DNA of 64,000 nt. Origin: Acidobacteriota bacterium (GTDB lineage Bacteria; Actinomycetota; Acidimicrobiia; Acidimicrobiales; Palsa-688). Numbering within the stretch: the first letter of the stretch is position 1; each line of letters begins with the position of its first letter. Under the pieces are notes generated by a model. That model was not told the DNA's origin, searched no databases, and saw nothing but the letters and a program-made list of their open reading frames with translations. Of the stretch, positions 45,956-54,549 are shown piece by piece. Where the stretch lies: assembly GCA_028876385.1 (NCBI GenBank), contig JAGWSF010000090.1:1-64000 (forward strand). The letters run 5' to 3'. A program made the position numbers and the translations under genes.

Positions 45956-46210
45956 TCAACTGGCACGAGGCCTTGTCGTCGAGGCGACGAAGAGCGCCAT
46001 GTGGCCGAGGTGATCGGCAGCCTCCTCGTCTCGCATCGAGGTCGTCGGCAAGCCGAGGCCGTTGCCAACGGCCTCGGCGATCGGCCAAAGCGGCACCCTG
46101 CCCTCGGCGACGCCGAGGAAAGTCGCCCCGGGCACCGCCTGCTCCAGGCGAGGCGCAACAACCCGCCGGCGTCGAGGCCGTGGACCCGGTCCAACGGTTC
46201 GTCCCGTCAC
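45956..46210 (-). pseudogene. NAD-dependent epimerase-like C-terminal remnant
   Basis: The string VAEGRVPLWPIAEAVGNGLGLPTTSMRDEEAADHLGHMALFVAST matches the C-terminal half of extended SDR 'NAD-dependent epimerase' proteins (usually VAEEGVPFREIAE-IGR-LG-P). No N-terminal Rossmann motif remains and the expected final segment is out of frame. A relic of another lost gene in this decayed stretch. Confidence 0.6.
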
Positions 46211-46349
46211 CGACGAATCCCAGAGGCACCCTTCTCCCGGGCTGACCTACTACAGCGGCAGCACGTATGCCGTGCTGGACTCGAATCCAGATGGTCGACT
46301 TCGCTCCCCGACTCATGGCGTCGGGCAACGAGCTGGCCGCCGCCCTTGC

Positions 46350-47061
46350 GTACCCTTCGAGCTGCTCGACGTGTTCGGGCCGCTGGAGCTACTCGGCGTC
46401 TTGCCCGACCGGTTCGAGCTGCGCATGATCGGACCGACAGCCGACCCGGTACGAAGCGCCCAGGGATCGGAGGTTCTGGCCGCCGACTCATCGGGCATGG
46501 CCGGGCTGTCGACGCGGGCGGTGAGCGAGTTGGTCGAGGCGGCGGCCAACGCCGGCGACACCGCTCTCGCCGGCCGAGCGTTGCAACGCCTCACCGAGTC
46601 CACCCGGGCCGCAGGCACCGATTGGGCGATGGGCGTCGACACCTGTAACCGGGCTCTACTGGCCAAGGACGCAGCCGCCGAGGCGATCTACACCGAGGCC
46701 GTCCGGCGCCTGGCCTCACCGGACCTGCAGTTCGAGCTCGCCCGGGCCCACCTCCTCTATGGAGAGTGGCTGAGGCGCCAGCTTCGCGTCGCGGGCCGGC
46801 CGGGCGATCCTCGCCACCGGGCAGCTGGTACGCAGACGGGTCGACGACACCCGCTTCGACCTCACACCCCAGGAGCGCCAGATCGCCGAGCTCGCCCGGT
46901 CGGGACTGTCCAACCCCGAGATCGCCACCCGACTGTTCATCAGCCCCCGCACCGTCGAGTACCACCTGGGCAAAGTCTTCGCCAAGCTTGGGATTCGCAC
47001 ACGCGGCGAGCTACAGGTCGTCCTCGGGACGCGACCAGGGAAGGGACCCGGGACTACCTGA
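46350..47061 (+). pseudogene. Fused remnant: DJ-1 fragment plus decayed second LAL regulator
   Basis: About 46352-46484 reads FELLDVFGPLELLGVLPDRFELRMIGP, a DJ-1/PfpI start. From 46485 it joins directly to a copy of the LAL gene (34627-35274): SGMAGLSTRAVSELVEAAANAGDTALAGRALQRLT. The copy lacks 71 bp near 46785, which shifts the frame, yet the LuxR HTH (LTPQERQIAELARSGLSNPEIATRLF) is well kept one frame over. Similarity extends about 20 bp past both stops. The fusion point suggests recombination, then decay. Confidence 0.85.
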
Positions 47062-47063
47062 TT

Positions 47064-47550
47064 CGACGACCGGGCCTGCGCTGCGCCTTCCGGCAACGCG
47101 CCGGGCCCTCTCCGACGCCCAGATCGACCTCGTCCTCGCCGTGCACCCCCGCGCGCCCGTACTCGCCGGCGACGGCGACCAACCCGGCCGACAAGCCACC
47201 CTCGACTGGGCCCGAGCACCACACTGGCCTGGTCCAGGCTCAGCCGGATCGCCACCGCCCAGCCCGGCGCTGCCGTAGACATCACCGACCTCTCCATCAG
47301 CCTCGGACTCAGCGCCCACCTCGGCCGCAACGCCCCCATAACCCGAACCCTCAGCCGCATGGTCATGTTCGGAGCCGCCACCCGCTCCGGCGACACCCTC
47401 GCCGTCCGCCGAGCCCTCCCCGACGTCCCCGAACGCATGGCCGCCCGGCTCTCCTACACCGCCCGGCTCGCCCACAGGCGCTGGGCCTACCTGGGCCCCC
47501 AAGCGTCGACCGCCCCAGAGCTCTCCCCGTCAGCCGGAGTGAGCGTGTGA
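47064..47550 (+). pseudogene. Hypothetical island gene with frameshift, upstream of excisionase
   Basis: Two protein-like parts in different frames: ALSDAQIDLVLAVHPRAPVLAGDG ... LDWARAPHWPGP, then WSRLSRIATAQPGAAVDITDLSISLGL ... ITRTLSRMVMFGAATRSGDT ending in a TGA that overlaps the excisionase GTG. The switch falls near 47222-47230. The overlap with the next gene suggests this was once a coupled gene of the integration module. Family not recognised. Confidence 0.5.
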
Positions 47551-47762
47551 GCGTCCGTGACGAACGTGACAGGTCCCACCGGCGCCCCCTGCTGACCGTT
47601 CCGATGGCCGGTGCCTACACCGGCCTCGGCGAGAGATACATCCGTAGGCTCCGCGCCGAGCGGCGAATCCCCTGTGTTCGCATCGGTGGCCGGATCATGT
47701 TCGATCCTGACGACCTGGACGCCCTCATCGAGCACCACCGCGAGCCCGCCGCTCGGGGATAG
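47547..47762 (+). CDS. Excisionase-family HTH protein
   Basis: 71 residues from a GTG that overlaps the preceding stop (GTGA, 47547-47550). The MerR-like winged helix of the excisionase family is clear: VPMAGAYTGLGERYIRRLRAERRIPCVRIGGRIMFDPDDLDALIEHH. It lies 58 bp before the integrase start, as in actinobacterial integrative elements. It would direct excision between the att repeats. Confidence 0.82.
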   Translation: MSVRDERDRSHRRPLLTVPMAGAYTGLGERYIRRLRAERRIPCVRIGGRIMFDPDDLDALIEHHREPAARG

Positions 47763-47820
47763 GGGCCCGTTACGCGATCTCCCGGATAACATTCCTTCTG
47801 GCGCTTGCCGGCCCGCATCC

Positions 47821-49130
47821 ATGGCCGACCTGATTCCGATACGTCGTCGCGAAGAGACGGGACAGGTGGGCTTCATTGAGCCGACGAGATTCGAATGGCG
47901 CCAGCGGGCCGATGGGCGCCGATACAAACACGCCTTGCCGGGAGCGCACTACAAGGCTCGTTACCGGGACGAAAGCGGACGGACCCGATCCCTGACGTTC
48001 GAGCGCAAGAGCGACGCCGAGGACTTCCTCGAACGCAATGGTGCTGATATCCAGCGCGGCGACTGGATCGACCCCGCGAAGCGTCGCATCAGGTTCGACT
48101 CATGGGCCGAAGACTGGTGGGCCACCACCGTCAAGCTCCTGCCCAACACGCGGCGCGGCTACTGGTTGCTGCTCCACAATCACATGTCCTCCCCCACTTC
48201 GGCGGCTGGCCGATGGCCTCGATCGACTACATGGACGTCGAGCGCTTCATCGCCGACAAGCTCAAGGCTGGCCACGGCAAGAAGCACGTCCGCGAGATGG
48301 TCACGGTGATCTCGCTCATCATGCGGTGTGCGATCAAGGCCAACGCCCGGAAGGACAACCCTGCCGCCGACCACGATCTGAGCGTCTCCCGCAAACGCAT
48401 ACGGCAAGGTGACATGCTCACCATGGACCAGGCGATCCGATTCGTCGAGAATGTCACTGACCACTACCGGCCCGCGACCTGGGTGTTGATCTACACGGGG
48501 ATACGGCCAGCCGAGCTGTGCGGCCTACTCATCCGTGATGTCGACTTCATCCGTCGCCTCGTGCACGTGGACCGCACGTGGTCACCCATCCCCGGGTTCG
48601 ATGGCACCGCCCGCCAGCATCTCGAGGGACCCACCAAGACCGACGCCGGAGATCGGACGATCCCGCTCCCAGGCTGGCTCTGCGACGAACTGGCGGCCAT
48701 GCTGGCCGGCAGGGCTGTCCGTCCCTCCCCAGACGACCACCTGTTCGTCAACAAGGAGGGAGGCCCGATCAACCGGGACACATTCCGGGCGAAGATCATC
48801 CGGCCGGCCCTTCGGAAGGCGGGACTGCCTGAATCCTTCCGGACCTACGACTTTCGACACTCGCACGCCTCTCAACTGATCGAAGAGGGTGCCAGCCCGC
48901 TAGCCGTCGCTCAGCGAATGGGGCACGCCGACCCGGCGCTCACGCTGCGGGTCTATGGACACCTCTTCGAGGGTGTGCAGGAAGCCCTGACGGACCGGCT
49001 GGAAGAACGCAGGAAGGCCGCAGCGCGGCCCGCCGGTGAGCTCGTCACGTTGCGACCTTCAAGACAAAGGACGACGACTGAGCGATCACAAGACGTTCAG
49101 GCACCCGAGGCGGGAGAACCGGGTACGTAG
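47821..49130 (+). pseudogene. Tyrosine recombinase (integrase), frameshifted
   Basis: The ATG at 47821 starts MADLIPIRRREETGQVGFIE with the N-terminal SAM-like region (TRRGYWLLLHNH); homology then jumps frame at 48181-48188 and continues VLPHFGGWPMASIDYMDVERFIADK to the end. The catalytic domain is complete: Arg in GIRPAEL, Lys in PTKTDAGD, box DFRHSHAS (with Tyr at the first His position), and Tyr in RVYGHLF after MGHADPAL. One missing base, or two extra, breaks the protein into arm-binding and catalytic parts. Real mutation or assembly error cannot be told apart here. Confidence 0.88.
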
Positions 49131-49230
49131 ACACGGGTCCCAGGCCAACCGATTTACCGTTGAAGCCGGCTGGGTCCTTCCCTAAACTGCTCGCCCTCCC
49201 GGGCGCAGAGCGGTGCGTCGGTCATGAGCG

Positions 49231-49984
49231 TCATTGGGGGGGCGCGTTGAGGACGGCCCAGGCGTCGCGACCGTCGTCTCGGCGGTCGGCGGGTACGAGG
49301 CGCCAGGCGGGATGGTCGGGGTCATCGAGGACGTCGGCGAGGCGAAGCCGTTTGCGGTCCTTGGCGTCGAGCTGGGCAGCAGCCTCATAGGGATCGTCAA
49401 TGAGCGAGCACAGCAGGGCAAGATCTCGCAGGTGGCGGGACACGTCTTCGGGCAACCCGCAGGCGGCGGCTTTGCCGACCACGGCAGCGAGCAGGTTGGG
49501 GCGGGGAACGGTCCCCGCTCTGTCGCCGACCACAACGGTGACCATCTCGGTGCGGGCCAGGGCCTGGGTGCCCCCTGGTACCTGCACGGTCCTTCCCGGT
49601 GGGGTGGTGGTCAGCTTCGCCCTGGTGCCGACCCCTTCGGGGGCTAACACGTCGACCATTACCGGCCGGTCCGGGTGGCGGCTGGGCCGCACGTAGCGGT
49701 GGGCGACCCCGTCGGGAGAGATGCCGGTCGAGACGAAACCGAGAGCTTCGAGTTCGGCAACGACCTGGGCCAGGGCGTCGGGGGTGGCGCGAATGTTGGC
49801 TAGGACGTCGCCGTCCTGGCTGACCTGGGGGGGGCACCGTGTCATGTTCGAGGGCATGCAGGAGTACCATCTGGCCCCCAATGAGCGCCCACGGGATCTT
49901 GAGGCGATCGCTGAGGTCGAGCAGCACCTCCCAAAGCTCGTCGACCGGGTCGCCCAGCGGGGGAAGCACAATGGTTGCGCTCAC
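49231..49984 (-). pseudogene. AbiEii-like nucleotidyltransferase, frameshift in an 8-base G run
   Basis: GTG start at 49984 overlaps the HTH gene stop (GTGA). SATIVLPPLGDPVDELWEVLLDL and IPWALIGGQMVLLHALEHDT (the GG of the nucleotidyltransferase core) lie in the first frame; RATPDALAQVVAELEALGF to the C-terminus lie in the next. Dropping one base from the run 49827-49834 (eight G on the plus strand) rejoins them to a protein of about 250 residues. This type of gene is the toxin-like partner in AbiE-related pairs. A homopolymer error or slippage-prone switch are both possible. Confidence 0.75.
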
Positions 49985-50676
49985 AAATGAAACCTCGCTG
50001 CCGCAGCGTTGAGCAGTTCGGCCCCGGCCCGAGCGGCCCTCCACTCGCCGTCGAGGAGGCTGGCCGCCAGAGCGGCCCGGCCCGGCCCGGATGGGCCGAA
50101 GGGCCACAGACGGCGGGGCACGCGAACCCACAGGTGGGGCTCGGCCACGTCGACTCGCAGGTGAAGCTGCCGGGCCAGCCTGTCCCAGTCCTCGCTGCGC
50201 ACATACACCTCGGGGACAGCGTGGGCTACGACCAGGTTGGCCCCGATGCGACCGGCCACGGCTGGGCCGGCCGGCCACACGTTGTCGGCCTGGATAAGCC
50301 GGTCAATGCTGGCCCGATGCCCGGCCACGGCCACTCGGTCCTCCCGGCCCCTCAGCACCCGCTGCCACCCGGCGGCGTCACTTCCGGCCATGGCCCGGGC
50401 CGTGGCCCGCACGTGGCTGCGGGCCACCGGGTCCAGCCAGGCGGCGTCGCCCCCGTCGAGCAGGTCGATGAGAGCCCACGCCCGGCGAGGTGCGGGGGGC
50501 CGACCGTAGCCGGGCTGACGCTGCGCCAAGTCGGCGACGGCTTCGGCGGAGACGACCCAGTCCCGGCCGAGCCGACGCCCGGCGAGCACCCCCGAACGCA
50601 GCAGTTGACGAACCCGGGAGCGGTCCAGCCCCAAGCGGCTGGCCGCCTCCGCCACCGACACGTCAGCCAATCCCAT
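49981..50676 (-). CDS. HTH protein paired with nucleotidyltransferase
   Basis: 231 residues from the ATG at 50676. N-terminal excisionase-like HTH (VSVAEAASRLGLDRSRVRQLLRSGVLAGRRLGRDWVVSAEAVADL), then a helical body and YVRSEDWDRLARQLHLRVDVAEPHLWVRVPRRLWPF. Coupled by GTGA overlap to the nucleotidyltransferase gene, so an antitoxin or regulator role is likely. A GTG at 50727 would put the operator-like dyad inside the coding region, so the ATG is preferred. Confidence 0.78.
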   Translation of the reverse strand: MGLADVSVAEAASRLGLDRSRVRQLLRSGVLAGRRLGRDWVVSAEAVADLAQRQPGYGRPPAPRRAWALIDLLDGGDAAWLDPVARSHVRATARAMAGSDAAGWQRVLRGREDRVAVAGHRASIDRLIQADNVWPAGPAVAGRIGANLVVAHAVPEVYVRSEDWDRLARQLHLRVDVAEPHLWVRVPRRLWPFGPSGPGRAALAASLLDGEWRAARAGAELLNAAAARFHL

Positions 50677-50677
50677 C

Positions 50678-50775
50678 CTTTCGTAAATCCTCCCGCGTGC
50701 AGGAGTGTTTAAGAAAGATGGTGCCACAGCCGGCCTGTTTCGTCAATCCTCCCGCGTGCAGGAGAGTTTACGAAA
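50678..50775 (-). promoter_or_regulatory. Two near-identical dyad operators upstream of HTH gene
   Basis: Two imperfect inverted repeats, 50678-50717 and 50738-50775, share the core AATCCTCCCGCGTGCAGGAG and the outer arms CTTTCGTAAA / TTTACGAAAG; the cores are 59 bp apart. The second is the better palindrome. Two such sites directly before the ATG are typical of self-repression by toxin-antitoxin operons. Confidence 0.7.
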
Positions 50776-50924
50776 GCGAAGTCAACCTTCGAGCGCTACT
50801 AAGGAAAGCTCGACCAAGACGCCGAGCGCAAGGGAACTCGTGGCTGGGGCACCTGTCAGTGGCCCAAGGAACCCAGGGAGGGTCACTGACGGGTTCTAGA
50901 ATGAACTGCCATCATGGAGTCGCG

Positions 50925-50943
50925 TCGGACCCGAATCGGACCC
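50925..50943 (+). repeat. Candidate integrase arm-type site, right
   Basis: Exact second copy of the 19-bp TCGGACCCGAATCGGACCC seen near attL, here 129 bp inside attR. Further GGACCC-like words (CAGGACCCGGATAGG) follow directly to the right. The 50776-51072 stretch around it has no gene. Confidence 0.55.
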
Positions 50944-51072
50944 GCAGGACCCGGATAGGCCCCAGAATATGGCCATTCGCGGCCACCCGCGGTCAAGGAT
51001 GGGCAGCCTGGAAACACCGTCTGACCTGGGAGAATACGCTTTGAACTGCACCGATGTGGTTCCGGCGGTGAC

Positions 51073-51132
51073 GGTTCGAATCCCTCCGCGCCCACGCTGA
51101 TCTTCCTGCAAACGTCCTGTTCAGAGGGGTTG
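51073..51132 (+). repeat. attR: 60-bp direct repeat
   Basis: Matches 30609-30668 at 59 of 60 positions and contains the tRNA T-arm and 3' acceptor strand without the rest of a tRNA. Left of it the sequence differs from the tRNA, as expected for an island end. Confidence 0.92.
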
Positions 51133-51263
51133 TTAGTCTCATCCCCAGCGACTGACCGCGGGCGCTGAACTCCACCGTCCACCGCGCCGAGCGACGGCGG
51201 GGTCCGCGCAGCTCCGACAGACCAGCACCTTCCACCGGCGCTGAGCCTCCGTCGATAGGGCGA

Positions 51264-51686
51264 TCAGCGACCCTGACCCAGCTCCCTGAGGGCGCTCCAC
51301 CATTCCGCCACTTTCGGCGGGAACCTGTCGGAGTAGTCGATCTCGAGTTCGCTGGCGCCGGCGGGAAGCTCGGCGGGGTTCGTCGGCTCCAGGGGGGCCG
51401 CCCCGCCAAGTGGGTCGACCCACTCGAGGCGGATGACCTCGATCAGCTCCCGAAGGGCCGGTGAGGCTCCCACATGGTGGGGACTCGCCTGATGGGCGAT
51501 GAATCCCAGGTAGTCGGGGAACGACAGCAGGGTGTAGTACGAGAACGGTTCCTCACCCCGCCAGTACTCGTAGCGGGTCACCCGGTCCTCGACCGCATGG
51601 GTCTCCCGGTACAGCTGCCGTGCCAGTTCCTCGAAGCGCTCGGCACCCTCCGGGTGGACCCGGATGTGCGCAATGATCGTTGCCAC
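51264..51686 (-). CDS. ABM-domain (quinol monooxygenase-like) protein
   Basis: 140 residues. The ABM fold is visible: ATIIAHIRVHPEGAERFEELARQLYRETHAVEDRVTRYEYWRG, YYTLLSFPDYLGFIAHQASPHH, ELIEVIRLEWVDPLGG, then a C-terminal tail of about 40 residues (DYSDRFPPKVAEWWSALREL). Members act on quinols or simply share the fold. It is divergent from the TetR gene and is the first chromosomal gene right of the island. Confidence 0.75.
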   Translation of the reverse strand: MATIIAHIRVHPEGAERFEELARQLYRETHAVEDRVTRYEYWRGEEPFSYYTLLSFPDYLGFIAHQASPHHVGASPALRELIEVIRLEWVDPLGGAAPLEPTNPAELPAGASELEIDYSDRFPPKVAEWWSALRELGQGR

Positions 51687-51955
51687 CTGCCCTGCCCTCC
51701 ATTCCAGACCCGGTCTAAGCAGCCCCCGCGATCGGACTGCAGAGCATAACCAAAGGCGTACTGCGACCGGCCTCCCCTGAGATCAGCGGGTCGAGTCGCT
51801 CTCGGGTCGCCGAGACGATGGACGGTGGCGTCCCAGGTCCGGTGAACCCGTCGGTGTCCGAACGTCGGCTCCGCCTGTCGACACCGTCCCGGCGCTGCCG
51901 CAGGCCGACACCCCGGTCCGCTGGGGTGCGAGTCCGGTTCGGTAGAATAGGTACA

Positions 51956-52711
51956 GTGACCTCTGTCCAGCCCGAACCGAACATCGTGGCTCTGCCGGCC
52001 ACGACCAAGGCCCGAGGCTCGTCGTCCTCCCCCAAGGTCAAGGGCAGTGGTGTCCGCCGAACGGGCAGCCGCCGCCTCGGCCGTCCGGTGGCCAGTGACG
52101 GAGACGAGAGACGCCGAAGGATCATCGAGGTGGCCCGCCGGGAGTTTGCTCGCTCCGGATACGTGGGTACCACCAACCGGAGGATCGCCGAACAGGCCGG
52201 CATCACCACAGGGGCGATATACCACTACTTCACTTCGAAGCGAGACGTCTACCTGGCCGTGTTCGAGGAGACTGACCGGGTCATACTGACCCGCTATCAG
52301 GAGGTGACCTCAGACGCGTCGCTCAGCTTCGCGGAGATGGTCGCCCAACTTCTCGAAGTGTCGAGCCAGATGAACAGCGAGGACGAAACCCTCGCCGCCT
52401 TCCTGGCGTCGGCATCGGTTGACGCCCACCGCGACCCTGAGCTCCTGCCCACCTACCTCGAGCACGACCACAAGATGATGGGGTTCTTCTCCCAGCTGAT
52501 CGATGCCGGTGTGGAAGAGGGTGTGATACACGACGAGAGCCGGGCGGACATCCTCGATGCCATCAGAGTCCTCACCCTCGGACTCACCTGGTACTCGGTA
52601 AGGCTGGGCGACCCCGTCGCTCATCGACGGGCGACCGCGGCGACCATCCAGGCCATGCGCGGCAACCTCTTCCCTTCGCGCCCCGCTGGGAAACGTCGAG
52701 CCACACGGTGA
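51956..52711 (+). CDS. TetR-family regulator
   Basis: 251 residues from a GTG that lies 7 bases after a -10-like TAGAAT (51943-51948), so the mRNA may be nearly leaderless. A basic, disordered N-terminus (about 45 residues) precedes the HTH RRRRIIEVARREFARSGYVGTTNRRIAEQAGITTGAIYHYFTSKRD. The ligand domain is helical. It heads the catabolic region and is the best candidate for the palindromes at 56.1 and 59.8 kb. Confidence 0.9.
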   Translation: MTSVQPEPNIVALPATTKARGSSSSPKVKGSGVRRTGSRRLGRPVASDGDERRRRIIEVARREFARSGYVGTTNRRIAEQAGITTGAIYHYFTSKRDVYLAVFEETDRVILTRYQEVTSDASLSFAEMVAQLLEVSSQMNSEDETLAAFLASASVDAHRDPELLPTYLEHDHKMMGFFSQLIDAGVEEGVIHDESRADILDAIRVLTLGLTWYSVRLGDPVAHRRATAATIQAMRGNLFPSRPAGKRRATR

Positions 52712-52721
52712 CAGAGCGCCC

Positions 52722-52789
52722 CTGACGTATCGCCGCTGACGTATCGCCGCCCACAGCGCCGGTAACACACCGTCGCTGACGTAGCGCCG
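52722..52789. repeat. 14-bp repeats between TetR and SDR genes
   Basis: CTGACGTATCGCCG at 52722-52735 and 52736-52749 in tandem, with a third copy CTGACGTAGCGCCG at 52776-52789. The 207-bp gap holds no gene. It probably contains the SDR promoter, but no clear -10/-35 pair stands out. Confidence 0.75.
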
Positions 52790-52918
52790 GTCAGGTAGGC
52801 GCTATCGCCGTTGCCGGCCGGTTCCCCAATGGGCCGCCAGCCTCATCGACGCCGCGGCGACGACCGGTAGCGGAAGCTAGGGTGACGCCCACCGCAGTAG
52901 CCGAGCAAAGGGTAGTGG

Positions 52919-53692
52919 ATGACTTCGGATCGAATACTTGACGGCAAGGTCGCCATCGTCACCGGTGCCGCCGGCGGCATGGGCCGGGCGATATGCCAGC
53001 TCTTCTCCGAGCGCGGAGCGTCCCTCGTCGTCGCCGACGTCGATTCCGAAGGTGGCGAGGCGACAGCCGAGGAGGCGAGAGCCGCCGGGGGTGCCGCCGA
53101 GTTCGTCCGTACCGACGTCGGGTCGGCGGCCGATGTCGAAGCCATGGTACGCACCGCCGTCGAACGGTTCGGGGGTCTGGACTGTGCGGTCAATGCCGCA
53201 GCGATCGAGTTCGAGATCGGCCCTCTCGCCGATTGTGACATCGAGGACTTCGACCGAATGATCCGGGTCAATCTGCGCTCGGTGTTCCTCTGCATGAAGT
53301 ACGAGATAACGGCGATGCTCGCCGGGGGGGGACCCGGCCAGATCGTCAACATCGCCTCCACCAACTCGTTTCGCCCCCAGACCAATCAACCGGCCTACAC
53401 CGCCGCCAAACATGGTGTCCTCGGCCTCACCCGGAGCGCCGCCGTCGACTACGCCGACTCCGGCATCCGGATCAATGCGATCTGCCCCGGCGCCATCGAC
53501 ACCCCCATGCTGCGCCACGCCATGGCCGCCCGCCAGCGTGACCCCGAGGACGTCGCGCACCGGTTGAGCCCGATCCACCGCTTCGGCCGACCCGACGAGA
53601 TCGCCCGGGCGGCTTTGTGGCTGTGCAGCGACGACTCGTCGTTCGTGCTCGGCCACGCCCTCGCCGTTGATGGCGGATACCTAGCCACCTGA
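52919..53692 (+). CDS. SDR-family oxidoreductase
   Basis: 257 residues. Classical SDR: cofactor loop TGAAGGMG, NAAA in place of NNAG, catalytic Ser in NIASTNS and YTAAK. Asp37-type acidic residue (VVADVDS) suggests NAD preference. It starts a run with the next SDR 12 bp later; both likely oxidise alcohol intermediates of the pathway. Confidence 0.92.
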   Translation: MTSDRILDGKVAIVTGAAGGMGRAICQLFSERGASLVVADVDSEGGEATAEEARAAGGAAEFVRTDVGSAADVEAMVRTAVERFGGLDCAVNAAAIEFEIGPLADCDIEDFDRMIRVNLRSVFLCMKYEITAMLAGGGPGQIVNIASTNSFRPQTNQPAYTAAKHGVLGLTRSAAVDYADSGIRINAICPGAIDTPMLRHAMAARQRDPEDVAHRLSPIHRFGRPDEIARAALWLCSDDSSFVLGHALAVDGGYLAT

Positions 53693-53704
53693 GTCTCCGG
53701 GAGT

Positions 53705-54517
53705 ATGCCAATGCCCATACCTGATTTCAGCACCGCGCCTCTGAGCGACCTCATTTCCTTGGCCGGTCGCCGAGCCGTGGTCACCGGCGCGGCCAAGGGA
53801 ATCGGCGCCGGTATCGCCCACCGATTGGCCGAAGCCGGCGCGTCCGTGCTCGTCGGCGACATCGACGAGATCGGCGCGGCATCGGTGGCCGAGGGCCTGA
53901 ACGCGGCCTTCGGGGGTCGCCACTCCCACTGTCGGCTCGACGTGGCGGACACCTCGACGCTCGCCGCGGCCGCCGACTGGGTGGTGAGCACCTGGGGTGG
54001 CCTCGAGATCTGGGTCAACAATGCCGGCATCTTTCCCTCTACCGGACCGGCGATAGACGTGACCGACGACTTCATCGACCGCATGTTGACGGTCAACGTA
54101 AGAGGCAGTTTCGCCGCGGCACGAGAGGCCGCTCGGCGCATGGATGCCGGCGGGGTCATCGTCAACCTGGTATCCACCACCGGGTTCCACGCCGCTCCGG
54201 GTATCAGCGCCTACGTGACCTCCAAGCACGCCGTCGTCGGCTTGACCAAGAGCCTGGCGCTGGAGTTCGCCAGCCGGAACATCCGTGTCGTCGGTGTCGC
54301 CCCTACGGTCATCGACACTCCCGGCGTCCGAGACCAGTTGGAGCCGCTGGCGGCCGCCGGGCTCGACGTCGAGAAGACCATGGCCGGCAACCTGCTCGGC
54401 CGGGCCGGTGTACCCGACGACATCGCCAGGGTCGTGCTCTTCGCGGCGAGCGATCTGGCGGCCTTCGTCACGGGCAGCACCATTGCTGCGGATGCCGGAT
54501 CACTAGCCGGCCGTTGA
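53705..54517 (+). CDS. SDR-family oxidoreductase
   Basis: 270 residues with TGAAKGIG, NNAGIFPS, SerThr active region VSTTGF and YVTSK. The end GSTIAADAGSLAG is the usual SDR C-terminus. Same operon as the SDR before it; convergent with the next SDR gene, 32 bp apart. Substrate unknown. Confidence 0.92.
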   Translation: MPMPIPDFSTAPLSDLISLAGRRAVVTGAAKGIGAGIAHRLAEAGASVLVGDIDEIGAASVAEGLNAAFGGRHSHCRLDVADTSTLAAAADWVVSTWGGLEIWVNNAGIFPSTGPAIDVTDDFIDRMLTVNVRGSFAAAREAARRMDAGGVIVNLVSTTGFHAAPGISAYVTSKHAVVGLTKSLALEFASRNIRVVGVAPTVIDTPGVRDQLEPLAAAGLDVEKTMAGNLLGRAGVPDDIARVVLFAASDLAAFVTGSTIAADAGSLAGR

Positions 54518-54549
54518 CCGGCCACTGACCAGCCGCTGACCGGGCGCCC

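Larger units (their letters stand above)
30609..51132. mobile_element. Integrated genomic island in tRNA-Leu(UAA), about 20.5 kb
   Basis: Bounded by a 60-bp near-perfect direct repeat whose left copy completes the tRNA gene. Inside, near the right end, are an excisionase-like gene and a tyrosine integrase, the usual placement for integrative elements. The cargo comprises a LAL regulator, four CMD-like genes, two epoxide hydrolases, transport and regulator genes, and a nucleotidyltransferase/HTH pair. No conjugation, replication or phage structural genes are seen. With the integrase frameshifted and several cargo genes decayed it is probably a fixed, ageing island. Confidence 0.88.

Noticed and set aside
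51030..51105. Second tRNA at the right island end
   Set aside because: Only the T-arm and 3' acceptor strand are present; the 5' half does not pair, so it is the att remnant, not a gene.
30609..51132. Prophage or conjugative element
   Set aside because: No terminase, capsid, portal, relaxase, FtsK-like or replication gene is recognisable between the att repeats.
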